DNA of 64,000 bases, from positions 558,001-622,000 of the forward strand of contig OZ037877.1 of NCBI GenBank assembly GCA_964035575.1, written 5' to 3'. Of this stretch, positions 9,169 to 20,500 are shown in pieces; within the stretch, counting starts at the first letter, position 1; each line of letters begins with the position of its first letter. Both the position numbers and the translations under genes were made by a program. Source of the stretch: Rhynchopus sp. YZ270_cl-10 (taxonomy: Eukaryota > Euglenozoa > Diplonemea > Diplonemida > Diplonemidae). The notes beneath the pieces are model-generated. The model saw only the letters and a list, made by a program, of their open reading frames with translations. It was not told the DNA's origin and did not search any database.

Positions 9169-10890
9169 CTACCAGACACTTCTGTTCCTCCTCTTGGCGT
9201 GATGGGTGCTGCGGACTGGTCCCACAGAGCGGAGATATGGAGTGCGGAACTTGGGACAGGGAGCACCGTTGTAGGCAACGACACCCACCGGCACCACGTA
9301 TGAGTCCTTGTTGTTCGTTGGGTTGTCCACCACAAGGTGTGTTGTGTCGTTCAGCCACGACCCTTCCAACATGAATGCCACAATCAGTACATCTGTGGAC
9401 TTCGCATAAAGGAACGAAGTGTCTGCCCTGTGAGCAAAGTACTCGCCTTTCCCATATACCTGACCACTGCGTTTGCTTGGGTCCCAGCCCTCACTGCAAA
9501 TAGTCAACACGTTGTCCATCGTGGCTGTGCCGTGCCAGCCGAACCTTCCCAGAGAAGCACTCACGTTCTTTTTGTCGGGGCAGTTCGCAAGCAGCTTTCT
9601 CAGCGCAGGCTGAATACGCATCCCTTTCTTGTAAAGAATGCTTTCGTTCCTGTGGAAGTTCCAAGTCCCATGTCCTGAAGGGAAATTGTTCTTAGCATAC
9701 TGTTCTGCAGCAACGAACACATCCTCCAGCCATTCCTTCTTCTGTGGTCTGTTACCAGATAAGGGTCGGCCACTTCCAAGAAGGGTGCGGCGGACCTCAC
9801 GCACAAAGCCTGTGCTCGTCTGTATCTGTTTCATTGCCTTCACATCCACACTGTACCCCTTTGTTCCTGCACCATCAGCAGAAGAAACGGAGATCTTCAC
9901 AACCTGACCTTTGCGCCACCCAGTCTCCAGTAGTTGTGTGTGTGGTGCACTGTAGCTGTGCCAGTGATTGTTGTCACCTTTCCACTCCCACTGTGCTGTG
10001 GAGGGGACATTTGCCGGCGGTGCCACAGTGTTCTGTCGGCCTCGATTCTGCACGGAAGGGGCGGGCTGAGCTGCAGGAAGTGGCACACTTGAGGGGGGAC
10101 CGGTGCGACGGACCTCACGCACAAAGCCAGTGCTTGTTTGTGTCTGCTTCATTGCCTTCACATCCACACTGTACCCCTTTGTCCCTGCACCATCAGCAGA
10201 AGAAACGGAGATCTTCACAGACTGACCTTTGCGCCACCCAGTCTCCAGTTGCTGTGTGTGTGGTGCACTGTAGCTGTGCCAGTGATTGTTGTCACCTTTC
10301 CACTCCCACTGTGCTGTGGAGGAGACACTTGCTGGTGGTGCCACAGTGTTCTGTCGATCCACCTTTGGAAAGGAAATGACGGGCTTAGCTGCAGGAAGCG
10401 GGACACGCACTGGACGCACACAGCCGGCGCTCGTCTTTGTCTGTGATCTCCCCGTGCCCCTTGCGGCCTCCAGTTGCCGTGTGTGGGTTGGACTCTGTCT
10501 GTGATTGCTATTGTCGTCACCATTCCACCCACACAGTGCCCCAGCGAAGCATGTACAGGCCACTGCCATGTTCCTAAAGATGTCTCCTAGGCACCAGCCA
10601 TCATCGTTCCACTCATCTTTAAGCACGCCTGTTTGTGCATTTTTCTGATGTGACATCCTTGTACCAGTTCTGTGATATTGAATTGTTTGGAAGTGGGAAA
10701 TAAAGTATTGCAAACTAGGGGCGACGGGGTTCCACCTCTGGAGCTTCGACAGCACTACCGTGGTGTGCTGCTCACACCGACGGAATAGAGAAAAGCCGTC
10801 TGCTTGTTGACTTCTCATTTGCCTCGTCAACCACAGACATGATTTTTTCAAAAGCAAAACAACAACAAAACGTCTGCACCAAAGTAGCAC
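9169..10890 (-). CDS. WWE-domain mono-ADP-ribosyltransferase (PARP-like)
   Basis: Single open frame of 573 codons; an internal Met at 10656 (MSHQKNAQTG) would give 495 residues and avoids a hydrophobic, UTR-like N-terminus. Residues about 193-262 and 299-368 are two WWE domains (AQWEWKGDNNHWHSY ... GFVREVRR) that are almost identical even in DNA; a degenerate third relative precedes them (GWNGDDNSNHR, about 121-131). WWE domains bind ADP-ribose units. Residues about 445-545 are a PARP catalytic domain: GWHGT supplies the NAD-binding His (H452) and GKGEYFAHRADTS the Tyr (Y483). The third position of the H-Y-E triad does not look like Glu (region SYVVPVGVVAYN), which in this family points to mono-ADP-ribosylation or inactivity. 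The order WWE-WWE-ART resembles animal PARP11/12/14-type proteins. No introns seen. Confidence 0.88.
   Translation of the reverse strand: MLLWCRRFVVVLLLKKSCLWLTRQMRSQQADGFSLFRRCEQHTTVVLSKLQRWNPVAPSLQYFISHFQTIQYHRTGTRMSHQKNAQTGVLKDEWNDDGWCLGDIFRNMAVACTCFAGALCGWNGDDNSNHRQSPTHTRQLEAARGTGRSQTKTSAGCVRPVRVPLPAAKPVISFPKVDRQNTVAPPASVSSTAQWEWKGDNNHWHSYSAPHTQQLETGWRKGQSVKISVSSADGAGTKGYSVDVKAMKQTQTSTGFVREVRRTGPPSSVPLPAAQPAPSVQNRGRQNTVAPPANVPSTAQWEWKGDNNHWHSYSAPHTQLLETGWRKGQVVKISVSSADGAGTKGYSVDVKAMKQIQTSTGFVREVRRTLLGSGRPLSGNRPQKKEWLEDVFVAAEQYAKNNFPSGHGTWNFHRNESILYKKGMRIQPALRKLLANCPDKKNVSASLGRFGWHGTATMDNVLTICSEGWDPSKRSGQVYGKGEYFAHRADTSFLYAKSTDVLIVAFMLEGSWLNDTTHLVVDNPTNNKDSYVVPVGVVAYNGAPCPKFRTPYLRSVGPVRSTHHAKRRNRSVW
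9895..10440 (-). repeat. Intragenic tandem duplication of the WWE-coding unit
   Basis: A unit of about 318 bp (106 codons: linker NTVAPPA(S/N)V plus one WWE domain) occurs twice in tandem with very few differences, including at silent sites. The duplication is therefore recent or maintained by conversion. Confidence 0.85.
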
Positions 10891-11414
10891 AGCTACAAAG
10901 AAAGGACGCAGGCACTACAAAGAAACGTTGACCAAAGAACCACAACCCCGTGGTGCGCATGCGGAGGCTTTGAAGGGTTCACGCCATGGCAACGCCAAAC
11001 ACACCTTCTGGTTGGTTGTGAATCTTGTTGGAACACTGACCCACCCACCTTCAGACGATGTGAGAATGGCTTGCCACAGCCCCACATTATTGTGAGAATC
11101 TATAAAAGAAGTTGAAAGTGCAAACGCTTCAAATAAATGGGACTTTTTTGACCCCAACGACAAAAAGAATAGGAACAACACGAAAAGGTGGGCACATATG
11201 GGGGTATAGACAAGCAAATCCAGTAGGGGTTCTGTTCGGTCTTACGCAACAGGGCGAAGTTTTGTGGGAAGGTTTAAAAAAGAAGAAAAAAGAAAGCTCC
11301 CTTTCAAAAACGCTACGCTGGATCAAAAGGAACAGAACTACTGTATTGGATGTGTGAGGGAGGGATTTGGATCCTGGCAAAAAGGAAGAAAAAGAAGAAA
11401 AACATAAAATAATA

Positions 11415-11514
11415 CCGTATTCGTACAAATTATCGACCGTAAAAAAGGTCGAACTTCCAGAAAAATCCTGAAAAGGTCGAACATTAGTACAGTCAATAAT
11501 TTGTACGAATACGG
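11415..11514. mobile_element. Foldback MITE, copy 1 (100 bp)
   Basis: Terminal arms 'ccgtattcgtacaaattat' and its exact complement enclose a core with 'aaggtcgaacttccag' and 'aaaaggtcgaac'. The same layout and core occur at 13021-13120 with different arm sequence. Confidence 0.75.
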
Positions 11515-12255
11515 CAATGTCTTTGGTTGTGAAGCCATCTTCTGCAGTAAAGAACTAGTAGACCCACTTTCACGAAAAAGCGACCCGCTCCAATATTCTT
11601 TTTCCAAAACCAAAACCTTACACCCTGCTATAAAAGAACCACACGAAAAGAAAGAAAAAAGAAGAACAAAAGATACTCGACAAAACAAAACAATGGTACA
11701 GTGCTGAGCAACAACTTGACAACAGTTACGCACTAAATATAAAATAATTGGACAATCGTACAAAACACGCTCCACTGCGGCTTCCACTCTGATAACAAAA
11801 AGGGAAATGCTAATGGGACCCTCATGCACGCACACACATCTTGACATTACTTTGCGCTTAGAACTACCCGCAACTCCTTTTCAACACGCACATGAGGACA
11901 TCAGAAAAAGGGTGAGTGACATCGGCTCTCTTCTGCTTGACGGATACGAGGTAAGACTGAGGGGCAAGAGCTGTTCTGTCTTGGATGCCTTTCGTTGGGT
12001 ATCTCTGAAGACGACGTAAAGAAGAACGGTTGACAAGATGAAATATATCTTCTTGGTCACCTTATGAACATTAATACGTCGTTTTGTCAGAGCTGCCCCA
12101 TTGAAGACAAGCTGCAAACAGCACAGTGCACACCAAGTCGCCTTCTCGCAACCATTTGGCTAAATTCGAAACAGAGATAAACGCGAGATGTACATAACAA
12201 AAAAGAAACAAAATTTGAAAGACAAATAGGCCCCACAGTGTTTCAAACAAAAGAA

Positions 12256-12303
12256 AGAAAAGTTTATAAGATGATCCAAGCCTCTCGTGCTTAGTCACCT
12301 TAT
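12256..12303. repeat. Conserved short hairpin motif, copy 1
   Basis: 'aagatga...caagcctctcgtgcttag-tcacctt' can fold into two stacked stems (AAGRTGA/TCAYCTT outer, CTAAGC/GCTTAG inner). Further copies lie at 12913-12957, 13619-13664 and 28074-28124. Stem positions are better kept than the loop. Confidence 0.6.
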
Positions 12304-13020
12304 AATAGAAAGAATGGGGGGGAAAGAGAGAAAAGAAAACAGAACTCAGAATAAAGATGAGTCAGAAACGATACGTGATTGGTCACCAAAAGGTGAAGTT
12401 GATAGTGTGCAAAACGGCGCGGAATCCAAAAAAAAAGAGACTGTAAAAATAACTCAAAGAAGACCCGACCAATCTTGCGACCAGCAAAACACAAACGTAT
12501 AGTACAAAAACAACAACAAAAACAAACAGTAGACACTCTGGTAAATTAAGCTTCACGGAGAAAGCTCAATTATTATTTTTTTTCCACAAAAAAAAATGCG
12601 ATTTTATCACAGCAAAAACGGCACCCCCTTTTTTGGTGATTATGTAACCATGCAAATATGGTGAAGGCGTACTCATATTGGGAATGCCCAAACAAAAAAT
12701 TCAGGCAAAAAACCCCCAACATTTAGCACTGTTCCCACTAGACATACGATACTTTTGTTGATAATTGTCGCCAAATAGAGGGTCTTGCTTGTTTGAAGAA
12801 ACCGGTTTACATAATAAAAGCGTTGAAGTAAAAGGAATTGAAGTAAAGTGGATGTCAGAAGAACCTTCGTAGCTATGCCTTATTAGAAGCATAGTACAAT
12901 GGAGAAAAAAGATCAGTTTATAAGATGACCCTAAGCATCTCAAGCTTAGCCACCTTAATCACATGCGTTATCGCGCAGCAACAACAAAGAGAAGGAGAAG
13001 TTGAAAAGTTATTTCATATA

Positions 13021-13120
13021 CCGTCTTCGTAAAAATGTTCGACCATAAAAAAGGACGAACTTCCAGAAAAATCCGGAAAAGGACGAACTTTATTACGGTT
13101 GACCATTTTTACGAAGGCGG
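13021..13120. mobile_element. Foldback MITE, copy 2 (100 bp)
   Basis: Arms 'ccgtcttcgtaaaaatg' and its near-exact complement around the same core as the element at 11415 ('gacgaacttccagaaaaatcc'). The arms differ from copy 1 but stay complementary to each other. Confidence 0.75.
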
Positions 13121-13475
13121 TACTTTCTTTTTCTAAACGAAAAGAAGGTAAAGAGGGTAAAAATGTACCCTCAAAAAGTGCAAAACGCTCCACCGTTCAT
13201 CGGCGGGACACAGTGCACTGGTTCTCCGCGGGGTGTCGAACCCCCCAGAGAGCACTTCATTGGTATGCACACGGTTACCACGAGGGAGGGATGCAAGCAG
13301 GACCATAATCATTGCCCCAACCAGAAAGGGAGGAAAAGAAAACATAATCGCGATCCCAAACAATTTTTGCTATTCGGTAACTTTTAAAAGTCAATATCGC
13401 GGCAAAAAATAAAGGTGTTTCGGTCACCTTTTTAAAAAGGAGCCCCTCTAAGAGTAATAATACCTTCACCCAAAC

Positions 13476-13555
13476 AACGGTGTGGTAGAGCCGAAATGGC
13501 TCCAAACCAGAGGACTGTCCTTGAGTGGACCGAACAGTGAAGTCTGTCTGTCTGT
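13476..13555 (-). ncRNA. Candidate structured element in the 3' region of XDH copy 1
   Basis: About 80 bp strongly conserved with about 20246-20320, in flanks that are otherwise hard to align. Short stems can be drawn (GAGCC/GGCTC, GTCC/GGAC). Read on the minus strand, one stem pair changes from G-C to G-U between copies, so pairing is kept. It lies about 250 nt after the stop codon and may be a 3' UTR element or a small inserted repeat. Confidence 0.35.
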
Positions 13556-13804
13556 GTGGCAGTGATACTAAGTTCTCATGGCAAGTGGGGAAGAAATGAA
13601 GTAAACGGAAACAAATAAACGTTTATAAGATGAACCTAAGCCTCTCGTGCTTAGTCACCTTAGAAACAAACAGGGGGGGAGAGAGAGGAAACAAACAAAA
13701 GAGAATATATGAGACGCCAAACGCATGTGCAGTCATCTTGTGATAAAAAGCAGTGATTGCGGCTGGTGTGGCTCAGTGCATGAAGGTGTTCGGAAAGAGT
13801 GCGT

Positions 13805-16800
13805 CTACTTCAGTGTCATGTTCTTGATCTCCACCTGTGCCATTTTGTTGCGCTGTGTGATACTAAGTGGTGTCGTGGTGGATCTGTACTTCGATGCTTC
13901 CAGTCCAGAGTCCTTTGCAGCTGCGTGCAGGGCAAGCTCCACAGCCTCGACACAGGCGTATGTCAGGGTGACTGGCGGCTCACCGATGGCCTTCCCTCCT
14001 CCCGCAGTGATCTGGTTCACAGGCTCCTCAGGGAGGGTCACGTTCAGCTCAGTCGGGATCTCCCATGGTGTGGGGATCACGTACTCATCCCAGTTCATCG
14101 AACCGTCCTTTGCGTACTCAGCACTCTCCGTCATGTTCAGACCCATGCCCATCACAAACGCACCCTCCACCTGTCCGATGTCCACAATCGGGTTCACAGA
14201 GCGGCCCAGGTCGTACGTGATGTCGGCACGGTCAAAGTCGACCTGTCCTGTGAGGACGTCAAGGGTTGCCTCAATTGCAACAACTCCGTACGTGCAGTAC
14301 ACAATTGGTGTTTTGTCATTCACAGGACCAGAGATGCCGACATCCTCACACAGAATCGAGAGGGAGATCCCCATTTCGTACGCCTTCGCAATGACCTCAG
14401 CCCACGACCCTGTGGGGATCAGCTTGCGCACAGGCTTCAGACGTTCCTCAATCTGCGAGCACGCGTACTTCGCTGCCCACGTGGCCAGTTCAGATCCCAC
14501 ACTTCCCCCTGTTGCGTCTTTCGCACCTTCGATGCCGATGACAGACGTGTCCTGCTCCAGGATCTTGATCTGGTTCAGCGAGATCGAGAAGAAGTACGCA
14601 ATCACCTGCACAAGCTTCGTCGTCAGACCCTGGCCCATCTCAGTTCCTCCGCTCATCACGTTCACAGTTCCGTCCTTTGCAATCTTCATGCTGATGTCCA
14701 TCTTCCACACGTTGTCAGCAGCGTGGAGTCCGCCGTATCCAACAGTGAGTTTAGAGGCAACCAGACTGATTCCCTTCTTCGTCCACTTGTTGGCAGCGTT
14801 GTGTGCCTGCACTGCCTGCGAACGGGCAGCGAAGTTCGAGTCTGCTTTGGTCTGTGCCCACAGCTGGTCACAATCCCAGTTTCTCAGGGGAAGTTGGTAC
14901 GGTGTGATGTCGTTCTTCTTGTAGAAGTTGATCTGACGGACGACGTGGGGCTCTACACCCAGGGAGAGTGCGATGTTTGTGACAATGCGCTCCATGAAGT
15001 AGACGGCGGGTACCCAGCCAGGTCCACGCATGGATGTGGTGTCGGGGATGTCTGTTTTGCACAGCGTTCCGTCCACCTTCCATGCGTCAACGTTGTAGCA
15101 GTTGTCGAAGGCAACGAAAAACTTGTTCAGGCTTGCGACACGATTCGGCCCAATACCACTGTTGACGTATGCATCCATGATAACGTACTTGATGACTCCC
15201 TCCTTCGTGAATCCGTACTGCATGTCACACTCCCAGTCAGGACGCCAGCCAAGGGAACGCATGTTGGTGCCCTGCTCGTAGATCAGCGACACAGGCACCT
15301 TCACAGCGTGTGCACACACAGCAGCAAGACTCGCCACAGACACTGAGTTCGCAAGCTTCCCCCCATAGGCACCACCACAGCGTCTGTTCTTCACCACAAC
15401 GTCCACACTCCCACCAAGGGCAGCCTTTGCTCCCGCAGCAGCTGTAACTGGCATCTGTGTGGCCGAGTGCACAACCATGGGACCCTCGTTGCTCGGGATG
15501 GCGTACGCAGACTGTGTCTCCATGTGGAAGTGGTACTGCTGCTTCATCGCCCACGTGTCCTTCTCGTTGAAGTCACTCTCCGACTGTGCCTTCGACATGT
15601 CTCCAGTCGCCAAGTGGTGACCCGTGTCAGGATGGTACGATCCTACCCTCCTTGCGTCGGCTACAGTAAACAGCAGGTCTGTCTTCACACCTGTGTACGT
15701 AACCTTGATCAGCTCTGCCGCAAGCACCGCTCCTGCAGGTGTCGTGGCAAGCGCAACCACGAGAGGCTGGCCCATGTACTTCACCTCACCGTCAGCAAGG
15801 AGTGCCTTGCTGTTGTCACCAACATCGGCAGCTGCAGTGTGGCCCTTGTAGCCTGGCACCTTTGCAATCACAGCACTGTCGTCAACTGTTGGGAGTGCAG
15901 TGATGTTAAATGATGAAGGAATAGATACAAATTGCAAAATTTCAATAAATACAGAGAACTGCACGAACTATACGAAAATGACATTTACCCCAGGTATCAC
16001 AACCACACGACACAGTCACTCACAGTGTATGCACCACACTAAACAGAGAAACACATCCACCAAAGTGAAGCCAACACAAAACCCAAAACACATACCAGTG
16101 AACGAAGCTGCGACTGCTGTGGCCAGGACTGGTGCTCCGTGCAGTGCGTTTGCTGCAAGTGGGATGTTCTGCACAAGAGTTCAGGTGGTGTGGAAGGTGG
16201 AAGTGTGGTGATACGTCAACGAAGTGAATAATGATAAACAGTGTCCCAACACACATGCATGCTGCACGACATGCACACCCGCATCTGTCCTCCTATGCAT
16301 GCACATACCTGGATGTACTCAGCCTCTCCCGTCACCTGCTTCAAGCCGTCAATCTTCGGCAGTGGCATGTTCAGCGGTGCCCTGTGCAGTGCAGTGTCGT
16401 GGTGTGGGTCATGTGCCATGTCGAGGTAAATAAACTTTCCTACAGTCATAACAAACACCGAAGGGGAAAAAACTAAGGTAGATTAACAAACTCACTTCAC
16501 TCGCTGAATAATCACATATTCTCTGGAACTGACATTGAGGCAACAAGAAACGATACCAGAAATGAAATAATAAAAGCAAACAAACACATACACACTTGCG
16601 TCCTGCGAGAAGGACTGCTTGCCACTTGTGAGCCCCTTCTCCAGCCACGAGCGCTTCCCCGACTCAAGGTTCGACGGAAGCGACGGCTGCAGCGAAAGGA
16701 AGAACTTGTAGAAGTACGACACACACAGCCTTTTGCGGAAGTCCACGTCACCGTGCGACCCAATTGGGGTCAGCGTCTGCGAGAGCTGTGTTGCTGCTGC

Positions 16801-18471
16801 CTGGAACCTGGCCTCGTCGCTCACAGACGCACCCACAAGCCCGCTCTCCACAGCAGCCACACGTGTCGGCAGTTTTCCAATACCGTTGAACACCATCACA
16901 ATGCTCTTGATGATACCGTTCTCCACGTCCGCACCCATCATCGCTGCCGCAAAGGCCTCAGAGTAGATGTGGCGCTGTGCAGTGCGGTACGTCGCAAAGG
17001 TCTGTGTCGGTGTCGAGAACGGGAGCAGGAACGACTGCAGGTAGCTGTACGACAGGTCCTCTGCGTACAGCGACACAATCGGCACAGTCTTCGCCACACC
17101 ACCGCGCACGAACGTCACAGTTGCGCCCGCAGCCTCAAGCATCATCGGCCACTCTGTCGGGAACGGGTTGGCCTGGTGCTCGTATGCAAGCATCACGTTG
17201 CCTCCCACAGTCCCCATGTTCCGGATGTTGCCTCCGGGCGACAGGTGTCCGTGTCTCACAATCTCCCTGATGGCGTGTGTCTCGTTCTCAGAGTTGTGCT
17301 TCGCCACATACTCCAGAAGCGACAGCACGTCTGTGATTGACGCAGACGCCCCAATCCTCACACCGCCACTCTCAACACCACACTTCAGCAGCGTTGCCAC
17401 ACCGCCAATCGACACACGTGCCGAGGGCAGACGCTCCGGCCACAGACCCTTGCTTGTGTGTCCTGCAACAAGGAAGTAGTCCTTCTTGCCCTGTGTCTGC
17501 AGGTCCCCCAGCGTCTTCACCAACTCCGCCTCCGTCGTCACCTCCGTCCACATCGTCCCTGTGTTGTCCGCACCCACAAGGTTCCCTGTCGTTGTGGGCA
17601 CAGTGGGACGCGGTGCACTCGTCTGCTTCCCTGCGAACGTCTTGTACGTCTGCAGGATGGGGCGGTACCCAGTGCAGCGGCAGTAGTTTGCGTCCACCAT
17701 CTTGTCCAGCTGCTCTGCCGTGAAGGGCTCCGCAGTGTCCGCCAGACGCGAGTACAGGTTCATCACCATCCCCACAGAGCAGAACCCACACTGCGTCCCA
17801 GAGTTGTCTGCAAGCGCAGTCTGCACAGCGTGCGGCTTCTCCGTCGTCCCAATGCCCGTCCCCGTCGTGATCGCCATCCCGTTGCAGCTCAGGATCGGAC
17901 GCAGACACGTGTTGAACGACCTGCTCGTCGTCTTCCCCAGTGTCCCGTTGTTGAACGTCAACATCGCCACACACGACCCACACCGGCCCACACCGCACGA
18001 CCTGCGTGCACCAGAGTTCGGCACGTTTGCCGCAATCCAGTCGTGCACCGACAGGCTTGCTGTGATGTTCGCTGTCTTGATGTTGATTGTGTACGGCTTT
18101 CCGTTCACAGTGAAGCTGCACACCTCCGACACTGCAGCCACGGGGCGTGGTGCGATTGTGGCCACTGCCACTGCTGCCTTCGCCTGCTGCTGCTGCTGCG
18201 GCTGCTGCTTCTGCACAACAGGTGCAGCAGGCTTCTGCACAGCAGGTGCCGCCTGCTTCGCCGCTGGCTTCTGCACAACAAGCTTCGCGTTCCGCACCTT
18301 GATGTACCCGTTCTGCCCGTCACGCGTCACCACACGCAAGTGTTCGCCCTCACGACGCACAAGCCCCACAACCGTCCCGTTCGGCAGCATCGCACTGTGC
18401 GCCTCCCCGACAGCAGGGCGGAACGCCACTGCTGGGTAACCGTCTGCCTGGTTCAGCATCACGCATTGCAT
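13805..18471 (-). CDS. XDH: Xanthine dehydrogenase/aldehyde oxidase family protein with N-terminal SH3b-like domain, copy 1
   Basis: Spliced gene with four proposed exons: 18471-16596, 16439-16309, 16168-16096 and 15885-13805. The sum is 4,161 nt, about 1,386 residues, in one frame. Introns 2 and 3 have GTATGT donors and CAG or AACAG acceptors; the exon 1-2 junction is least certain. Residues 1-65 resemble a bacterial-type SH3 domain (LPNGTVVGLV ... NGYIKV), then a Pro/Ala/Gln-rich linker. Next come two [2Fe-2S] domains (CGVGRCGSC; QCGFCSVGM; NYCRCTGYRP), a FAD domain (VAGHTSKG; GGNIRNMGTVGGNV) and the molybdenum domain (GGTEMGQGL; GKAIGEPP with the catalytic Glu). The family oxidises purines or aldehydes with electrons passing Mo, FeS, FAD. 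The usual GGGFGGK motif reads GGAYGGK here. The MoCo Arg region is SMRGPGW rather than RGFGGPQ, so the substrate is uncertain. Confidence 0.85.
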
Positions 18472-19165
18472 CTTGGATCACGTCTGCAAACCCTGGGGTG
18501 TGGTGTGGTGTCGGTACACTGTGGACAGGGTTGGGGATGCCATCCCTGGGATACCTTATTTGGGGATAGCACATGCCATCCCCCCCGATAGGTAACCTCT
18601 CCCCTGGGATAGCACATTTCAAGGTTAACCTCTCCCCAGGGATAGCATTATTTGACTTCCCACCCAGGAAAACTCTCTCGCTCTGCATAGAATGCAGAAC
18701 AACCCGCAAAGAGCCAACCTCGTACAGGGAAGGCTTGGAGACATACACCTACATCAGGAAGTATGCCTTCACGACTTACTTGGACTCCATGGATGTCACG
18801 TTCAAAACGGTGTCAACTGAAGTGAAGGCGGCAGAGGACGAGAAGAAAAAGACCCAAAGAAAGCTACCAAGCCTGTCCAAAAGAAGCCAGGGCAATGTAG
18901 TGTGCTCCCGGGATTGCATCGAGGTTCTGTTTGATGCCTCCTTTGCGCAGGAGTACATGAAGGTGATGCGGGGGAAGTGCACATCAGGGGGCAGGGAGAG
19001 AGAATATAGGACAATGAGGCCGATGGTGGGCATGACAGAATTCCCAGGACGGGGGACACCACTGCAGACGAAACAATCATCCCCAACTTTTGTTTTTTTT
19101 TTCTCTTTTTTGAAAACTTGGTTGTATTAGTGTAGACACCCGAGGATGAACTCCACTATAATCTC
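18472..19165 (+). other. Probable mobile-element fragment with a 185-codon open frame
   Basis: 18573-19130 is open on the plus strand (TYIRKYAFTTYLDSMDV ... LFDASFAQEYMKVM), partly basic and coding-like, but I recognise no family. It begins in short direct repeats of 'cccctgggatagca' type (about 18545-18650). It ends in 'tttttgaaaacttggttgt..tagtgtagacacccga', a sequence that recurs at 60390-60452, so the 3' end belongs to a dispersed element. Confidence 0.45.
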
Positions 19166-20500
19166 TTTTTTGAAAGCACTCAAATGTACACACTGATACT
19201 TCTCACTGTGCTCTTCTTACTTTGGGAGGCCCACTTATCGTAAGATGCCATGATACCACGTGTCCACGCCACAGGGCTGTCGACACTTGACCGTTACACA
19301 TACATTCTCCCTTACGTGGAAGCATGATCCAGGAGAATGGACCCCTGCATAACTGTGAGAAAGATGTTTTACACACGAATAGGGATGCTTCAGACCTTGC
19401 CCAACTACAGCATAGCGATGCACGAAGAACACTGCTCAAAAAAAAAAGCGCGTCTCGTTTACCAGCGAAGAGAAACATGCAATACAGAAAGGGAGTTGCT
19501 AATACAAACGCGACGGATCGCAAGCACTTCCCGGGGGGGGGGGGGGTGTCAAAAAACCCCCCCAGAGTCAAACATAGAAAGATACACAGGATAAAAACAA
19601 CTCAAAAAAAGACCCGATCGTTTTGCGACTAGCAAAAACACAGAACATATAGTAAAACAACAGTAGACACTCTGGTAAATTAGGCTTTACGAATAAAGCC
19701 TAATTTTCATTTTTTACAAAATGCGATGTTAACACAGCAAAAAACTACCCCCATTTGGTGATAATGGACTCGAGAAGGAGCCTCATTATCGGATCTGTGC
19801 TTCTGCTCACATTACCACCAATACAGAGTCTTCTCATGCTTGCTTGAAGCAACATTTAGCTACATACTCAAAACGCAGAAACACAACACGCGTAAGTTTT
19901 CCTAAGATGCAATACTGGTAAATCTTGGATGCTACCTTGTGTGTGGGAAAACAGATTAAGATATTATTTTCATGGAAAGATGGAGTTTTATCCACCGGGG
20001 GGGAAAACAGAACTGGATATAAAGCCAAAAGGCCCTTCCATAGCGTTACTTTCTCCTGTGGAAAAATAGCAACTCTGATAGGTAAGGTAAAAGGGAATAA
20101 ATAAAGGGTTCTTCGCTGATGGCTCAATTACCCTGTTGGAGGGTGATTGGCACATCTGAGGAAACTATTTCTCCTTTAAAGCTACGCTTTGTAGGTATAA
20201 AAATAAAAATAATATGGGCGGAGTAGAAGGGGGGAAAAAAACAACGGTGTGGTAGAACCGAAACGGCTCTAAATCAGAGGACTGTCCTCGAGTGGACCGA
20301 ACAGTGAAGTCTGTCTGTATATCACCCCTTCACCTATCCAAGCAGGTGATCAAACAAAAGGGGGAAAGACAAAGGAAACAAAAATAAAACGGATAAAATC
20401 TGATAAAGGGGGGTAGATTCGTGTGCAGTCACTGTGTGATAAAAAGCAGTGATTGCGGCTGGTGTGGCTCAGTGCATGAAGGTGTTCGGAAAGAGTGCGT
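19166..20500. other. Intergenic DNA between the XDH copies
   Basis: 19166-19580 holds no recognised gene and has a G14 run near 19534. From about 19585 onward it matches the 3' flank of copy 1 (12440-13800) at clearly lower identity than the coding exons, and it carries the structured element at 20246-20320. Confidence 0.6.
20246..20320 (-). ncRNA. Candidate structured element in the 3' region of XDH copy 2
   Basis: Counterpart of 13476-13555, about 180 nt after the stop codon of copy 2. Only a handful of substitutions separate the two across about 75 bp, while neighbouring sequence is strongly diverged. Confidence 0.35.

Larger units (their letters stand above)
10891..12439. other. Intergenic DNA upstream of the PARP gene
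   Basis: No further gene recognised. It contains a foldback MITE at 11415-11514, a conserved hairpin motif at 12256-12303, and two copies of a short 'gaagttgaaagtgcaaac'-like motif (about 11110 and 12390) also seen near 25330, 28135, 54440 and 55110. Confidence 0.5.
12440..13804. other. Duplicated 3' flank of XDH copy 1
   Basis: This is a diverged counterpart of about 19585-20500. Matching landmarks include 'cagtagacactctggtaaatta', the 'aatgcgat..tatcacagcaaaaa' box and the 80-bp element at 13476-13555. It also holds a MITE (13021-13120), two hairpin motifs (12913-12957, 13619-13664) and a hairpin with 'ctccgcggggtgtcgaacccc' near 13206. No gene. Confidence 0.7.

Noticed and set aside
13725-15346. 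Plus-strand open frames of 399 and 515 codons opposite XDH copy 1 exon 4
   Set aside because: Antisense shadows of a well-supported coding exon; no recognisable protein.
16500-16560. Micro-exon (33 nt) in XDH copy 1 between exons 1 and 2
   Set aside because: It has a GTGAGT donor, but no combination of junction phases keeps the reading frame through to exon 2; the direct exon 1-2 junction does.
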